From the NCBI GenBank assembly GCA_050247075.1, contig JBFWUW010000063.1, positions 1 through 42,188 on the forward strand: a DNA stretch of 42,188 bases. Reading direction: 5' to 3'. A program made the translations under genes and the position numbers. Source of the stretch: JBFWUW01 sp050247075 (GTDB lineage Bacteria; Planctomycetota; Planctomycetia; Pirellulales; JBFWUW01). The notes below the pieces were generated by a model. That model ran no database searches. It was not told where the DNA came from and worked only from the letters and a program-made list of their open reading frames with translations. Numbering within the stretch: position 1 is the stretch's first letter; every line of letters begins with the position of its first letter. This document shows, one piece after another, positions 35,949 to 42,188 of the stretch.

Positions 35949-36458
35949 TCATTTTGGCTGCTCGACGCGATGATACTCTCCCGACAGCGAGCCCCCTTCA
36001 AAAGGCCGCACGCGCGGACAATTGCCCACCACGATCAGCTTCTCCCCGTCGACGGCAAAGTACACCAACGACGCCCTGCGGTTGTCCTTGGCCTCAAGCG
36101 CACCGGCGTCATCCTTGTCGGCGCTGAGGTACAAACGCGCGGCCCCCTCCACCTGTTCCACGCGGATGAGGGTCAACGTAAAACCCGGTGATTTAGGTTT
36201 CCCCTCTTCGGCCACGCACATATACATTTTGCCCTCGACGAATTCCAAATAGCGGTCGTAGCGGCGCACCCCGGCGGAGGATTTGTGCTCGCGGGCGGAT
36301 ACCCATTCGCCCGCGAGCTTCTTGAGTTGGCCCGATTCCCACGACTCCGGCTCTTCCGCCCGCGATCCGCGCGCGGAAACCAAGGCCAGGCCGAGGGCAA
36401 GCCCTACATGGATCATCTCCCGGCCGAGCGATCCCAATCTAAAATGACGGCGCGACAT
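35949..36458 (-). CDS. Exported TIGR03067-like protein of unknown function
   Basis: 169 residues. AGGAG eight bases before the ATG at 36458 gives a good start; a longer frame to 36590 is rejected. The signal sequence is somewhat long with an Arg-rich start (SRRHFRLGSLGREM), then IHVGLALGLALVSARG. The mature domain begins with LKKLAGEWVS and continues with strands RYLEFVEGKMYMCV, FTLTLIRVEQVE and LVYFAVDGEKLIVVGN, ending GEYHRVEQ. This lipocalin-like pattern of 'L-x-G-x-W' followed by beta strands resembles the planctomycete family TIGR03067, a tentative match. It is convergent with the gene at 35228 across the terminator. Confidence 0.65.
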   Translation of the reverse strand: MSRRHFRLGSLGREMIHVGLALGLALVSARGSRAEEPESWESGQLKKLAGEWVSAREHKSSAGVRRYDRYLEFVEGKMYMCVAEEGKPKSPGFTLTLIRVEQVEGAARLYLSADKDDAGALEAKDNRRASLVYFAVDGEKLIVVGNCPRVRPFEGGSLSGEYHRVEQPK

Positions 36459-36649
36459 GTCGAGTTCTCCTGGTTCTTGATTGGATGGCCATGCTTCCCC
36501 GGCCGCGACGGCGCGGGCAGGTTCCCGGAGCGGTTCGTTGATATCTCTTTTCGCCCCTGCTAGCGTAACGCGCCCAAGGTGATTGCGCATGGAATATTAC
36601 TCGCGGATGGCTGGCGGAGCCAACCGGCACGGCCAACCGCCGTGGAACG

Positions 36650-36706
36650 GAAGTATTCCGCGAGGCCAAAGGGGGCATTAAAGTGATCGTGCCTCCTCCC
36701 GGCTGC
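36650..36706 (+). pseudogene. Possible remnant of a C-terminus like that of the gene at 33175
   Basis: This frame reads EVFREAKGGIKVIVPPPGC. It resembles the C-terminal EELRKVKGGDFEVIVPPPGY of the protein at 33175, with identity at K-GG and VIVPPPG. It has no start codon of its own and lies just upstream of the beta-helix gene. It could be a leftover of a duplicated gene; chance similarity cannot be excluded over so short a stretch. Confidence 0.3.
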
Positions 36707-36756
36707 CAGTCGAGGAAAGGCGCAACGACCGCATCACCACCAAAAAGCCGAATAAA

Positions 36757-38310
36757 ATGCCACGACGACGCTTCCCACGACTATTGTTGGCCGCCGGAAT
36801 AATGCTGGCCTTTTCGGCGGGGCAATTGCCGCTTCAACCCGCGGCGGGCCAGAAGCCGCCTGCCGCGGAGCCAGCGGCGGCAGGCCCGCAGGATGCCATC
36901 CCGGCCGACCTCTATGTCGATGACGACAATGCCGGCCAGCAGGACGGCAGCGCTCTGCGTCCGTTTCGGACCGTGCAGCAGGCCATCGACGCCGCGAAGG
37001 ACAACTCTGTGATTGCGGTGGCTGCGGGGACATATCCGCGGAACATCCGCGTGCAAGAGAAGTCCGTTCGCCTCTATGGCGGATACTTAGGGGGTACGAA
37101 GGCTGGCTACGCCGCTGGGACCGCCGGCGAGTTTACCGTGCGCGACCCGGCTGCTAGCCCTTCGCACCTGAAAGGCGACGGCAAGGACACCGTCGTCACG
37201 CTGTACGAGGCCGGCGCGAGCGTTGTGGACGGCTTTTTGGTCACGGGCGGAGGACGCAGTGCGCAATTTGCCCCGGAACAATGGCTCGGTGGTGGGTTTC
37301 TCATCTACGAAGGCTCGCCGACGCTCTCCAACAATGTGATCGAGAAAAACCGGACTTGCCCACCCGTGCCGCAAGACCAGGAGACGTATGGCGGCGGCAT
37401 CTATTCCACCGCCGCAACCCTCTCGATCCTGAACAACATCATCCGCGACAACGTCTCGGGACGTGGAGCCGGCATTTATGCGGATGGACCCAAATTGGTC
37501 ATTCGGGGCAACACCGTACAGAACAACATTGGTGTCAGCGACCACGGTGGCGGGATTTTCATTTTCTCACCCAACGCCGAGTTCTCTCACAACCGGGTAG
37601 AAGGCAACGAGATTGGTCGGGGCATGGGTTACGGGTGGGGCGGCGGGATGATCGTTGTCAACAAGGGGGGCCATTTCAAGCTCTCCCACAATGTTTTCAC
37701 GGGCAACTTCGCCCCTTCCTTGGGGAGTGCATTCTTCGCCGATGAGGGTGCAGCGGCGTCCATGGACCACGATCTTGTTTATGACAACAAGGGTAGTCCG
37801 GCTTTCGAGGGAGGCGTCGTCTATGTGGACGGTAACGAAAATGGTATCGGCTCCAGCCTGACCCTTAACCACGTCACGATTGCCGACAACCCCTGCGGCC
37901 CGGAGGTCAAGGGCAACGCCGTCAAGGCGACGGGGAACTCCAAGGTTACCGTCAAGAACTGCATTCTGTGGAACAACGGCGACGACGATGTCGAGGCGGA
38001 TGGGACGAGCAAGACGGCCGTCACTTACACCCTCTCGCGGGAGAAGATCAAGGGGACCGGCAATCTCTCCCAGGATCCGCTGTTCGCCAATTTTGAAGGC
38101 CACGATTACCGGCTGCGCTCGACCGCCGGCCGCTGGAATCCCGCGGCCAACGGCGAGGGCGGCACCTGGGTGCTCGATAGCGAGCACAGCCCCGCCATCG
38201 ACGCCGCCGACCCGGCAGCGCCTTTCAACCTGGAACCGGCCCCGAATGGCGGCCGGGCCAACCTGGGTGCCTACGGCAACACGGAGCAAGCCAGCAAGTC
38301 CGCGCGGTGA
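36757..38310 (+). CDS. Exported right-handed parallel beta-helix protein
   Basis: 517 residues. Signal peptide RRRFPRLLLAAGIMLAFSAG. A Pro/Ala-rich spacer (about 25-50) precedes LYVDDDNAGQQDGSALRPF and RTVQQAIDAAKDNSVIAVAAG, the DUF1565-like opening of secreted pectate-lyase-type helices. Repeated Asn-rich coils follow: SPTLSNNVIEKN, LSILNNIIRDN, LVIRGNTVQNN, AEFSHNRVEGNEIG, FKLSHNVFTGN and LTLNHVTIADN. The end, DPLFANFEGHDYRLRS and SPAIDAADPAAPFNLEP, then GRANLGAYGN, is typical of choice-of-anchor Q-type proteins. It may bind or cleave polysaccharide; no catalytic residues can be assigned with confidence. Confidence 0.85.
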   Translation: MPRRRFPRLLLAAGIMLAFSAGQLPLQPAAGQKPPAAEPAAAGPQDAIPADLYVDDDNAGQQDGSALRPFRTVQQAIDAAKDNSVIAVAAGTYPRNIRVQEKSVRLYGGYLGGTKAGYAAGTAGEFTVRDPAASPSHLKGDGKDTVVTLYEAGASVVDGFLVTGGGRSAQFAPEQWLGGGFLIYEGSPTLSNNVIEKNRTCPPVPQDQETYGGGIYSTAATLSILNNIIRDNVSGRGAGIYADGPKLVIRGNTVQNNIGVSDHGGGIFIFSPNAEFSHNRVEGNEIGRGMGYGWGGGMIVVNKGGHFKLSHNVFTGNFAPSLGSAFFADEGAAASMDHDLVYDNKGSPAFEGGVVYVDGNENGIGSSLTLNHVTIADNPCGPEVKGNAVKATGNSKVTVKNCILWNNGDDDVEADGTSKTAVTYTLSREKIKGTGNLSQDPLFANFEGHDYRLRSTAGRWNPAANGEGGTWVLDSEHSPAIDAADPAAPFNLEPAPNGGRANLGAYGNTEQASKSAR

Positions 38311-38341
38311 TGCAGTGAAGCAAGCGCGGGCGGTGCCTGGT

Positions 38342-38369
38342 TGCCGCTTCGCCTTGGCGAAGAGCGGCA
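38342..38369. terminator. Possible stem-loop between convergent genes
   Basis: TGCCGCTTCGCC (38342-38353) and GGCGAAGAGCGGCA (38356-38369) pair with a two-base bulge. There is no T tract. It sits between the stops of the beta-helix and zinc-ribbon genes. Confidence 0.3.
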
Positions 38370-38408
38370 TCGGGGTCCGGCAAAAAATGCGGATTGTGCG
38401 TGAGAGTC

Positions 38409-38837
38409 TCAATCTTGAATGATCAAGCGGTCGATCGCCCCGTTGATCCAGCGGAGTACATCTCCCTTGAAGCCCTCCACGGGTTGATGCGTTTCCAGCG
38501 TCCCTTTTCGCTGGAGATGCTCGCGAATGATTTTGATCTCTTTGAATTCACTCGGTTGCAGCCATAGCCCTTTGCAGCCTGCGCACATGTCGATCTCAAC
38601 ATAGGTCTGCGGGTAATAGAATGCGCGGAGTTCAGACTGGCAGCGCGGGCAGGGGAAGTGCGATGGCTTGGAACTTCGCGGCGGCTGCAAGTCCTGGCTC
38701 GCCACAGCCAGCACTTGATTGAGTTCGCCACCATCGAGCCACACTCCTTGGCATGCGGGACAGGTGTCCACAACGACGTTTGTGCCTGTCACCTGATTGA
38801 AGCGGAGCTCAATTCCAGCGCATTGGGGACATTGCAT
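38409..38837 (-). CDS. Protein with two TFIIB-type zinc ribbons
   Basis: 142 residues. First zf-TFIIB ribbon: Cys3, Cys6, Cys26 and Cys29 (QCPQC and DTCPACQGVWLDGGEL). Second: Cys63, Cys66, Cys85 and Cys88 (FPCPRC and DMCAGCKGLWLQPSEF). The W-L-(D)-G-G-E-L tail after each ribbon is the family hallmark. The C-terminal 40 residues are helical and charged, ending RWINGAIDRLIIQ. It is probably cytoplasmic; whether it binds nucleic acid or protein is unknown. Its start lies 12 bases after the stop of the TPM gene, so it is the last gene of a three-gene operon. The short spacing suggests coupled expression with the TPM proteins. Confidence 0.85.
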   Translation of the reverse strand: MQCPQCAGIELRFNQVTGTNVVVDTCPACQGVWLDGGELNQVLAVASQDLQPPRSSKPSHFPCPRCQSELRAFYYPQTYVEIDMCAGCKGLWLQPSEFKEIKIIREHLQRKGTLETHQPVEGFKGDVLRWINGAIDRLIIQD

Positions 38838-38849
38838 GACAAGCCACCT

Positions 38850-39689
38850 TTACCAACTTCCCGTGGCTCCGCCGCCACCCGATGAACCGCCGCCAAAGCC
38901 GCCACCGAATCCACCGGCCCCCCACGAACTGCTATCTCCATCAGAGCCGTGCTTGCCCAATTCATAAATGATCCGCACGATCGCCAGGATGACAATTACC
39001 AAAAGCCCAACGCAAGCCCAGCCCCAACCTCGTTTGCCGCTGCGGAACAGACTAAAGGCGATCAGCCCCAGCACGGGCACGGCAACAATCAATGCGACCA
39101 GCGGCCAGTTTACGCCAATCCGCACACCGGCAAACTCCTGGGCAATGGCTTTGACACCGTCCTTGACGCCGGCGGCGTATTCCTCCTTTTTGAATCGTGG
39201 CACGATCACCCGTTCCATGATTCGCGCGGCGTCGGCATCTCGAGTTTTTCCGTGGAACTTGCCCAACTCAATCCGGGCTTTGCGATCCTGCTTGGAGATC
39301 AGCAGCAATACGCCGTCATTCTTGGGCAGGTTGCCGACGCCATAATTGTCGAACAGGGCCGTCGCGAACGACTCAATGGAGCCGTTCTGGGTGCCGGAAT
39401 ATTCTTTCAACGAGCTAATCGTGACGACGGCAATTTCCACGCCCGTTTGCGATTCAACCCGCCACAGCCATTGCTCGATCTGCTCCTCTTCCTGTTGGCT
39501 GAGCAAATCGGCGAGATCGGTGACGTAGCCCCTATCTGGCCGCGGATAGGGACCGTAGTCGCGGTTTTGCTTGATCCCTTGCTCCGCCTTGGCGGCAGCG
39601 GGCGGATCGGCCGCGGGTACTTCTTGCGCAAACGAGGCGCTGGGCAGGATCGCCAGCCAGAAGATTATCACCAGAGTGCTACTCTTCAT
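38850..39689 (-). CDS. TPM-domain membrane protein (YgcG type)
   Basis: 279 residues. GAGG seven bases before the ATG at 39689 marks the start. Signal peptide SSTLVIIFWLAILPSASFA. The TPM (Psb32/MOLO-1) domain spans about 50-185: GYVTDLADLLSQQEEEQIEQ, VESQTGVEIAVVTI, NLPKNDGVLLLISKQDRKARIELG (two pieces) and a C-terminal helix with EEYAAGVKDGVKAIAQEF. Two membrane segments follow (LVALIVAVPVLGLIAFSLF and GLLVIVILAIVRIIY). The tail is Gly/Ser-rich (GGGFGGGSSGGGGATGSW), typical of the family. It would be anchored in the membrane with the TPM domain outside. Its start overlaps the upstream TPM gene by 11 bases. Confidence 0.9.
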   Translation of the reverse strand: MKSSTLVIIFWLAILPSASFAQEVPAADPPAAAKAEQGIKQNRDYGPYPRPDRGYVTDLADLLSQQEEEQIEQWLWRVESQTGVEIAVVTISSLKEYSGTQNGSIESFATALFDNYGVGNLPKNDGVLLLISKQDRKARIELGKFHGKTRDADAARIMERVIVPRFKKEEYAAGVKDGVKAIAQEFAGVRIGVNWPLVALIVAVPVLGLIAFSLFRSGKRGWGWACVGLLVIVILAIVRIIYELGKHGSDGDSSSWGAGGFGGGFGGGSSGGGGATGSW

Positions 39690-40680
39690 GGATAACCTCG
39701 TCGGAAATCTCATTGATGTCGTCCGCGGCCCGCGGAAAGTATCGGGCAAGCTGTTCGCCGACTCGTTCAACACCGGCGCAAACGCCGTGTGCCAATTCTC
39801 CAGCGGCCAGCTTCTCGCGGATGGCATCACGGACTTGCAGCCAGAACTCGGACCCTACTTTTTCGTGAATGCCCTGGTCTCCGAAAACCAGAAACTCACG
39901 GTTGACCAAGACCAGCAAGATCATCACCGCGTTGCGGCCTTGCGTGCGATCGAGTTGGTTTTGCACAAATAGCCGTTGAGCCAACACGCGGATGTCCGAC
40001 CAACAGTAGCGCACCACGACGACTTTAATTTCCGCCGATGTCCGCGCTTCGGCCGCGGCTACCGCCGCATGAATGGCAGCCGAATCCGCGGGCGACAAGG
40101 TAGTGTGTGCGGCCATGTCAGAATGACGGGCGAGTGCCACGGGATTTTGAGACCTTGCCCTAAGATACCACACCACCCGCCGCCCAAAACCCCGGCCCAC
40201 CCGGCTAGTATTCAACCGTCGCGAAGGGCATGCGGTTGGCGCATTTAATTCAGCCCTTTTGTAGGCCAAGCGATCCAAAATTGCTTCTTGCCACAAGGCA
40301 AACATGCCACGAACTTTCCCAATCATGGAGGGAACGCGGTCGTTGTCTGCTTCCAAGCAGGCCGCCTCGCACTCATTTAGCAGTTGCGAAACGTGGGGGA
40401 TTATTTGCAACGTGTCGCGTTCCGCGGCGGTGATAATGGGCGAATCGTTCAGCCAGCCATCTAGTTCCACATCGAGGGAGACTGCCTCGTACATCAGTCC
40501 CGAGAAAGCCCACTTCCGGCCATCCATCCGTGAGAACCACTCCTGGTCCCATTCGGGGCCTTTCAGCTCTTGGCCCACGCAGTTAGCGCGGCATTCGAGA
40601 AACGCATTGAGGAACCGCCGGGCGGGATGGCTTGGATCGAGGGTGAAGAGCGGCGCGTTCAGGCGATGCACGTGAGACAT
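39679..40680 (-). CDS. TPM-domain protein with an unrelated N-terminal half (fusion or two genes read as one)
   Basis: 333 residues from the ATG at 40680 (MSHVHRL). The last 145 residues, from an internal ATG at 40116, form a soluble TPM domain: LSPADSAAIHAAVAAAEART, SAEIKVVVVRYCWSD, NAVMILLVLVNREFLVFGD and GIHEKVGSEFW, with a helix ELAHGVCAGVERVGEQL. The first 150 residues (for example AFLECRANCVGQELKGPEWD) match nothing I know. The stretch joining them (about 155-188, RVGRGFGRRVVWYLRARSQN) reads like untranslated sequence. Either the whole frame is one protein or two genes share a frame by chance. Small TPM proteins commonly precede the YgcG-type gene, as here. Confidence 0.65.
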   Translation of the reverse strand: MSHVHRLNAPLFTLDPSHPARRFLNAFLECRANCVGQELKGPEWDQEWFSRMDGRKWAFSGLMYEAVSLDVELDGWLNDSPIITAAERDTLQIIPHVSQLLNECEAACLEADNDRVPSMIGKVRGMFALWQEAILDRLAYKRAELNAPTACPSRRLNTSRVGRGFGRRVVWYLRARSQNPVALARHSDMAAHTTLSPADSAAIHAAVAAAEARTSAEIKVVVVRYCWSDIRVLAQRLFVQNQLDRTQGRNAVMILLVLVNREFLVFGDQGIHEKVGSEFWLQVRDAIREKLAAGELAHGVCAGVERVGEQLARYFPRAADDINEISDEVIHEE

Positions 40681-40774
40681 GGAACTGATCACGCGATGTC
40701 GGCACCGAGCCGGTTCGAGCATAGCCGTGGTGCGCAGTCAAGGTCAGCAAAAGAATTGACATCAAAAATATCGA

Positions 40775-41440
40775 TCAAAGTCGGCTGCTTGCAAAGAATT
40801 TCGCGACTTTGGGTTGCCACGTCGCTACGTCCTCCCTTGGGCAGCACCAAACACGAATATCGTATTCGTAGCCACGGTGATGGCAATTGTCAAAGGCTAC
40901 TCGGGCCGCCTGCCAAGGATCGGAAGAAATGTGCGCAAGTCCAGCATATTTGTCCAAGTCCTTTGCCATTGCATCAACCGGAAGGCTTGAGCCGAGAATT
41001 ATCTGCGCGATATGCGTGGCATCCGGGGGAGCAAGGACGGAGAGCTTCCAAAGGTCATTCGCCGCGGAATGCTCTTTGCTTGGATTCTCAAATGGCGACC
41101 AAAGATAGGCTGGATACGGTCGCCCATTCCTCTTGAACCAGGTCTTGTACATCGCCTTGATCTCGCAGACGATTTGGTTTCCATCAGATGAGTTCAGCAC
41201 CAAGTCCGCGGTATGAGCCGATGCTGTCCGGTATTGAAAATTCTCAGTTGCGGTGACGTTTTCCAGGCGATTGAAACGAGCCTGCAATATTTTCGCTTGT
41301 GGCCGCTCCAATTTCTCACTGAACGCATCCTGCGAACGCGTCGCTACGGTGTCATGAGCTTGAATCGCGTCAGCGACGCCCGAACAAATCCAATCACAAA
41401 CTCGCATGTGAAGAATTCTTGGTGGGGTTGATTGGCACAT
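40775..41440 (-). CDS. Hypothetical protein with a possible PD-(D/E)XK nuclease core
   Basis: 221 residues from the ATG at 41440; ATG at 41407 is an alternative, and neither has a good ribosome site. The block TADLVLNSSDGNQIVCEIKA carries Asp79, Glu93 and Lys95 in the spacing D-x13-E-x-K, with hydrophobic strands around both, as in PD-(D/E)XK nucleases. The surrounding helices (SEKLERPQAKILQARFNRLE) would fit the leading helix of that fold. Other family features cannot be verified. There is no signal peptide. The base composition seems lower in GC than that of the neighbours, so acquisition is possible. It stands alone between the TPM operon and the 16S gene. Function is unproven. Confidence 0.55.
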   Translation of the reverse strand: MCQSTPPRILHMRVCDWICSGVADAIQAHDTVATRSQDAFSEKLERPQAKILQARFNRLENVTATENFQYRTASAHTADLVLNSSDGNQIVCEIKAMYKTWFKRNGRPYPAYLWSPFENPSKEHSAANDLWKLSVLAPPDATHIAQIILGSSLPVDAMAKDLDKYAGLAHISSDPWQAARVAFDNCHHRGYEYDIRVWCCPREDVATWQPKVAKFFASSRL

Positions 41441-41522
41441 CCATTCTTGCCGATTCAGGAAATTGCCGTAATGAAGTCTCGCGGCAAATCTGACAGTTAT
41501 TTATCTCTACGAATGCGCGCGC

Positions 41523-41570
41523 AAAAAAACGGGGTTCAGCGGAAGTCTTGTGGACTTCGCTGAACCCCGT
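41523..41570 (-). terminator. Strong intrinsic terminator behind the 16S rRNA gene
   Basis: On the minus strand ACGGGGTTCAGCG (41570 down) pairs with CGCTGAACCCCGT, with AAGTC/GACTT extending the stem, and is followed by TTTTTTT (41529-41523). It lies about 160 bases after the 16S end. A further small hairpin, GCCCGAAT-AAAA-ATTCGGGC, is at 41592-41611. Between the terminator and the 16S end there is no tRNA or 23S sequence. Confidence 0.9.
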
Positions 41571-41721
41571 ATCGAAAACAATTCCGTAGCTGCCCGAATA
41601 AAAATTCGGGCTGCCCCAAGAGAGCCTTTACAAGGTCCGTCTCCATAATTACGACTGCCAGACATTGCTGTGAGCAGTTCGAGCTACCTAAGTAGCAAGA
41701 ACCACGCTGACAGTTGAAATT

Positions 41722-42188
<467 letters not shown>

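Overview
The window looks like a chromosomal segment of a GC-rich planctomycete, most likely of the Pirellula/Lacipirellula type. The grounds are the DUF1552 (HXXSHH) secreted protein, many exported proteins with planctomycete-type domains (FG-GAP propellers, leucine-rich repeats, TIGR03067-like, parallel beta-helix), a 16S rRNA gene that is not followed by 23S, and weak or absent Shine-Dalgarno sites at many starts. The lineage is inferred; no database was consulted.

Layout. 1-8 kb is mostly housekeeping: the 3' part of acpS, a CinA-like gene, two tandem secreted transglutaminase-fold genes, a small unknown gene, lpxA, a TPR protein, dprA and ribBA. 9-19 kb mixes an exported esterase-like hydrolase, an unrecognised conserved protein, a DUF1552 protein, an exported protein with a Gly/Tyr-rich segment, a class 3 lipase, a small membrane LRR protein, recJ and a Ddl-like ATP-grasp gene. 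19-27 kb holds a large SGNH-hydrolase/FG-GAP fusion and the chaperones clpB and dnaK, both on the minus strand. 27-33 kb has pheA, glgC and a very large heparinase II/III-like exported protein. 33-38 kb is a run of exported proteins of uncertain role: a conserved secreted protein, a small cysteine-peptidase-fold protein with a structured leader and a textbook terminator, a TIGR03067-like protein and a beta-helix protein. 38-41 kb carries a compact minus-strand operon of two TPM-domain genes and a double TFIIB-type zinc-ribbon gene, then a possible PD-(D/E)XK protein. The window ends in the 3' part of a 16S rRNA gene.

How the genes fit together. Few long operons are visible. Clear functional groupings are the TPM/TPM/zinc-ribbon operon, the transglutaminase pair and the clpB-dnaK chaperone neighbours. 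Envelope and export themes dominate: LpxA for lipid A, the ATP-grasp ligase for wall precursors, and many secreted proteins.

The most noteworthy points are these. (1) A tandem transglutaminase pair in which the first copy has lost both the catalytic Cys and His while the second keeps them. (2) A CinA protein whose C-terminal amidohydrolase domain has lost Ser, Tyr and Lys of its active site. (3) Several families of small dispersed repeats (heptanucleotide arrays, long palindromes, a 151-bp MITE-like element) sitting exactly at gene ends and in places supplying the last codons or the stop codon. (4) A 16S gene closed by its own strong terminator with no 23S or tRNA behind it. (5) A hairpin-rich leader ahead of a secreted cysteine-peptidase-fold protein. 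No CRISPR array, tRNA, complete insertion sequence or prophage was seen.
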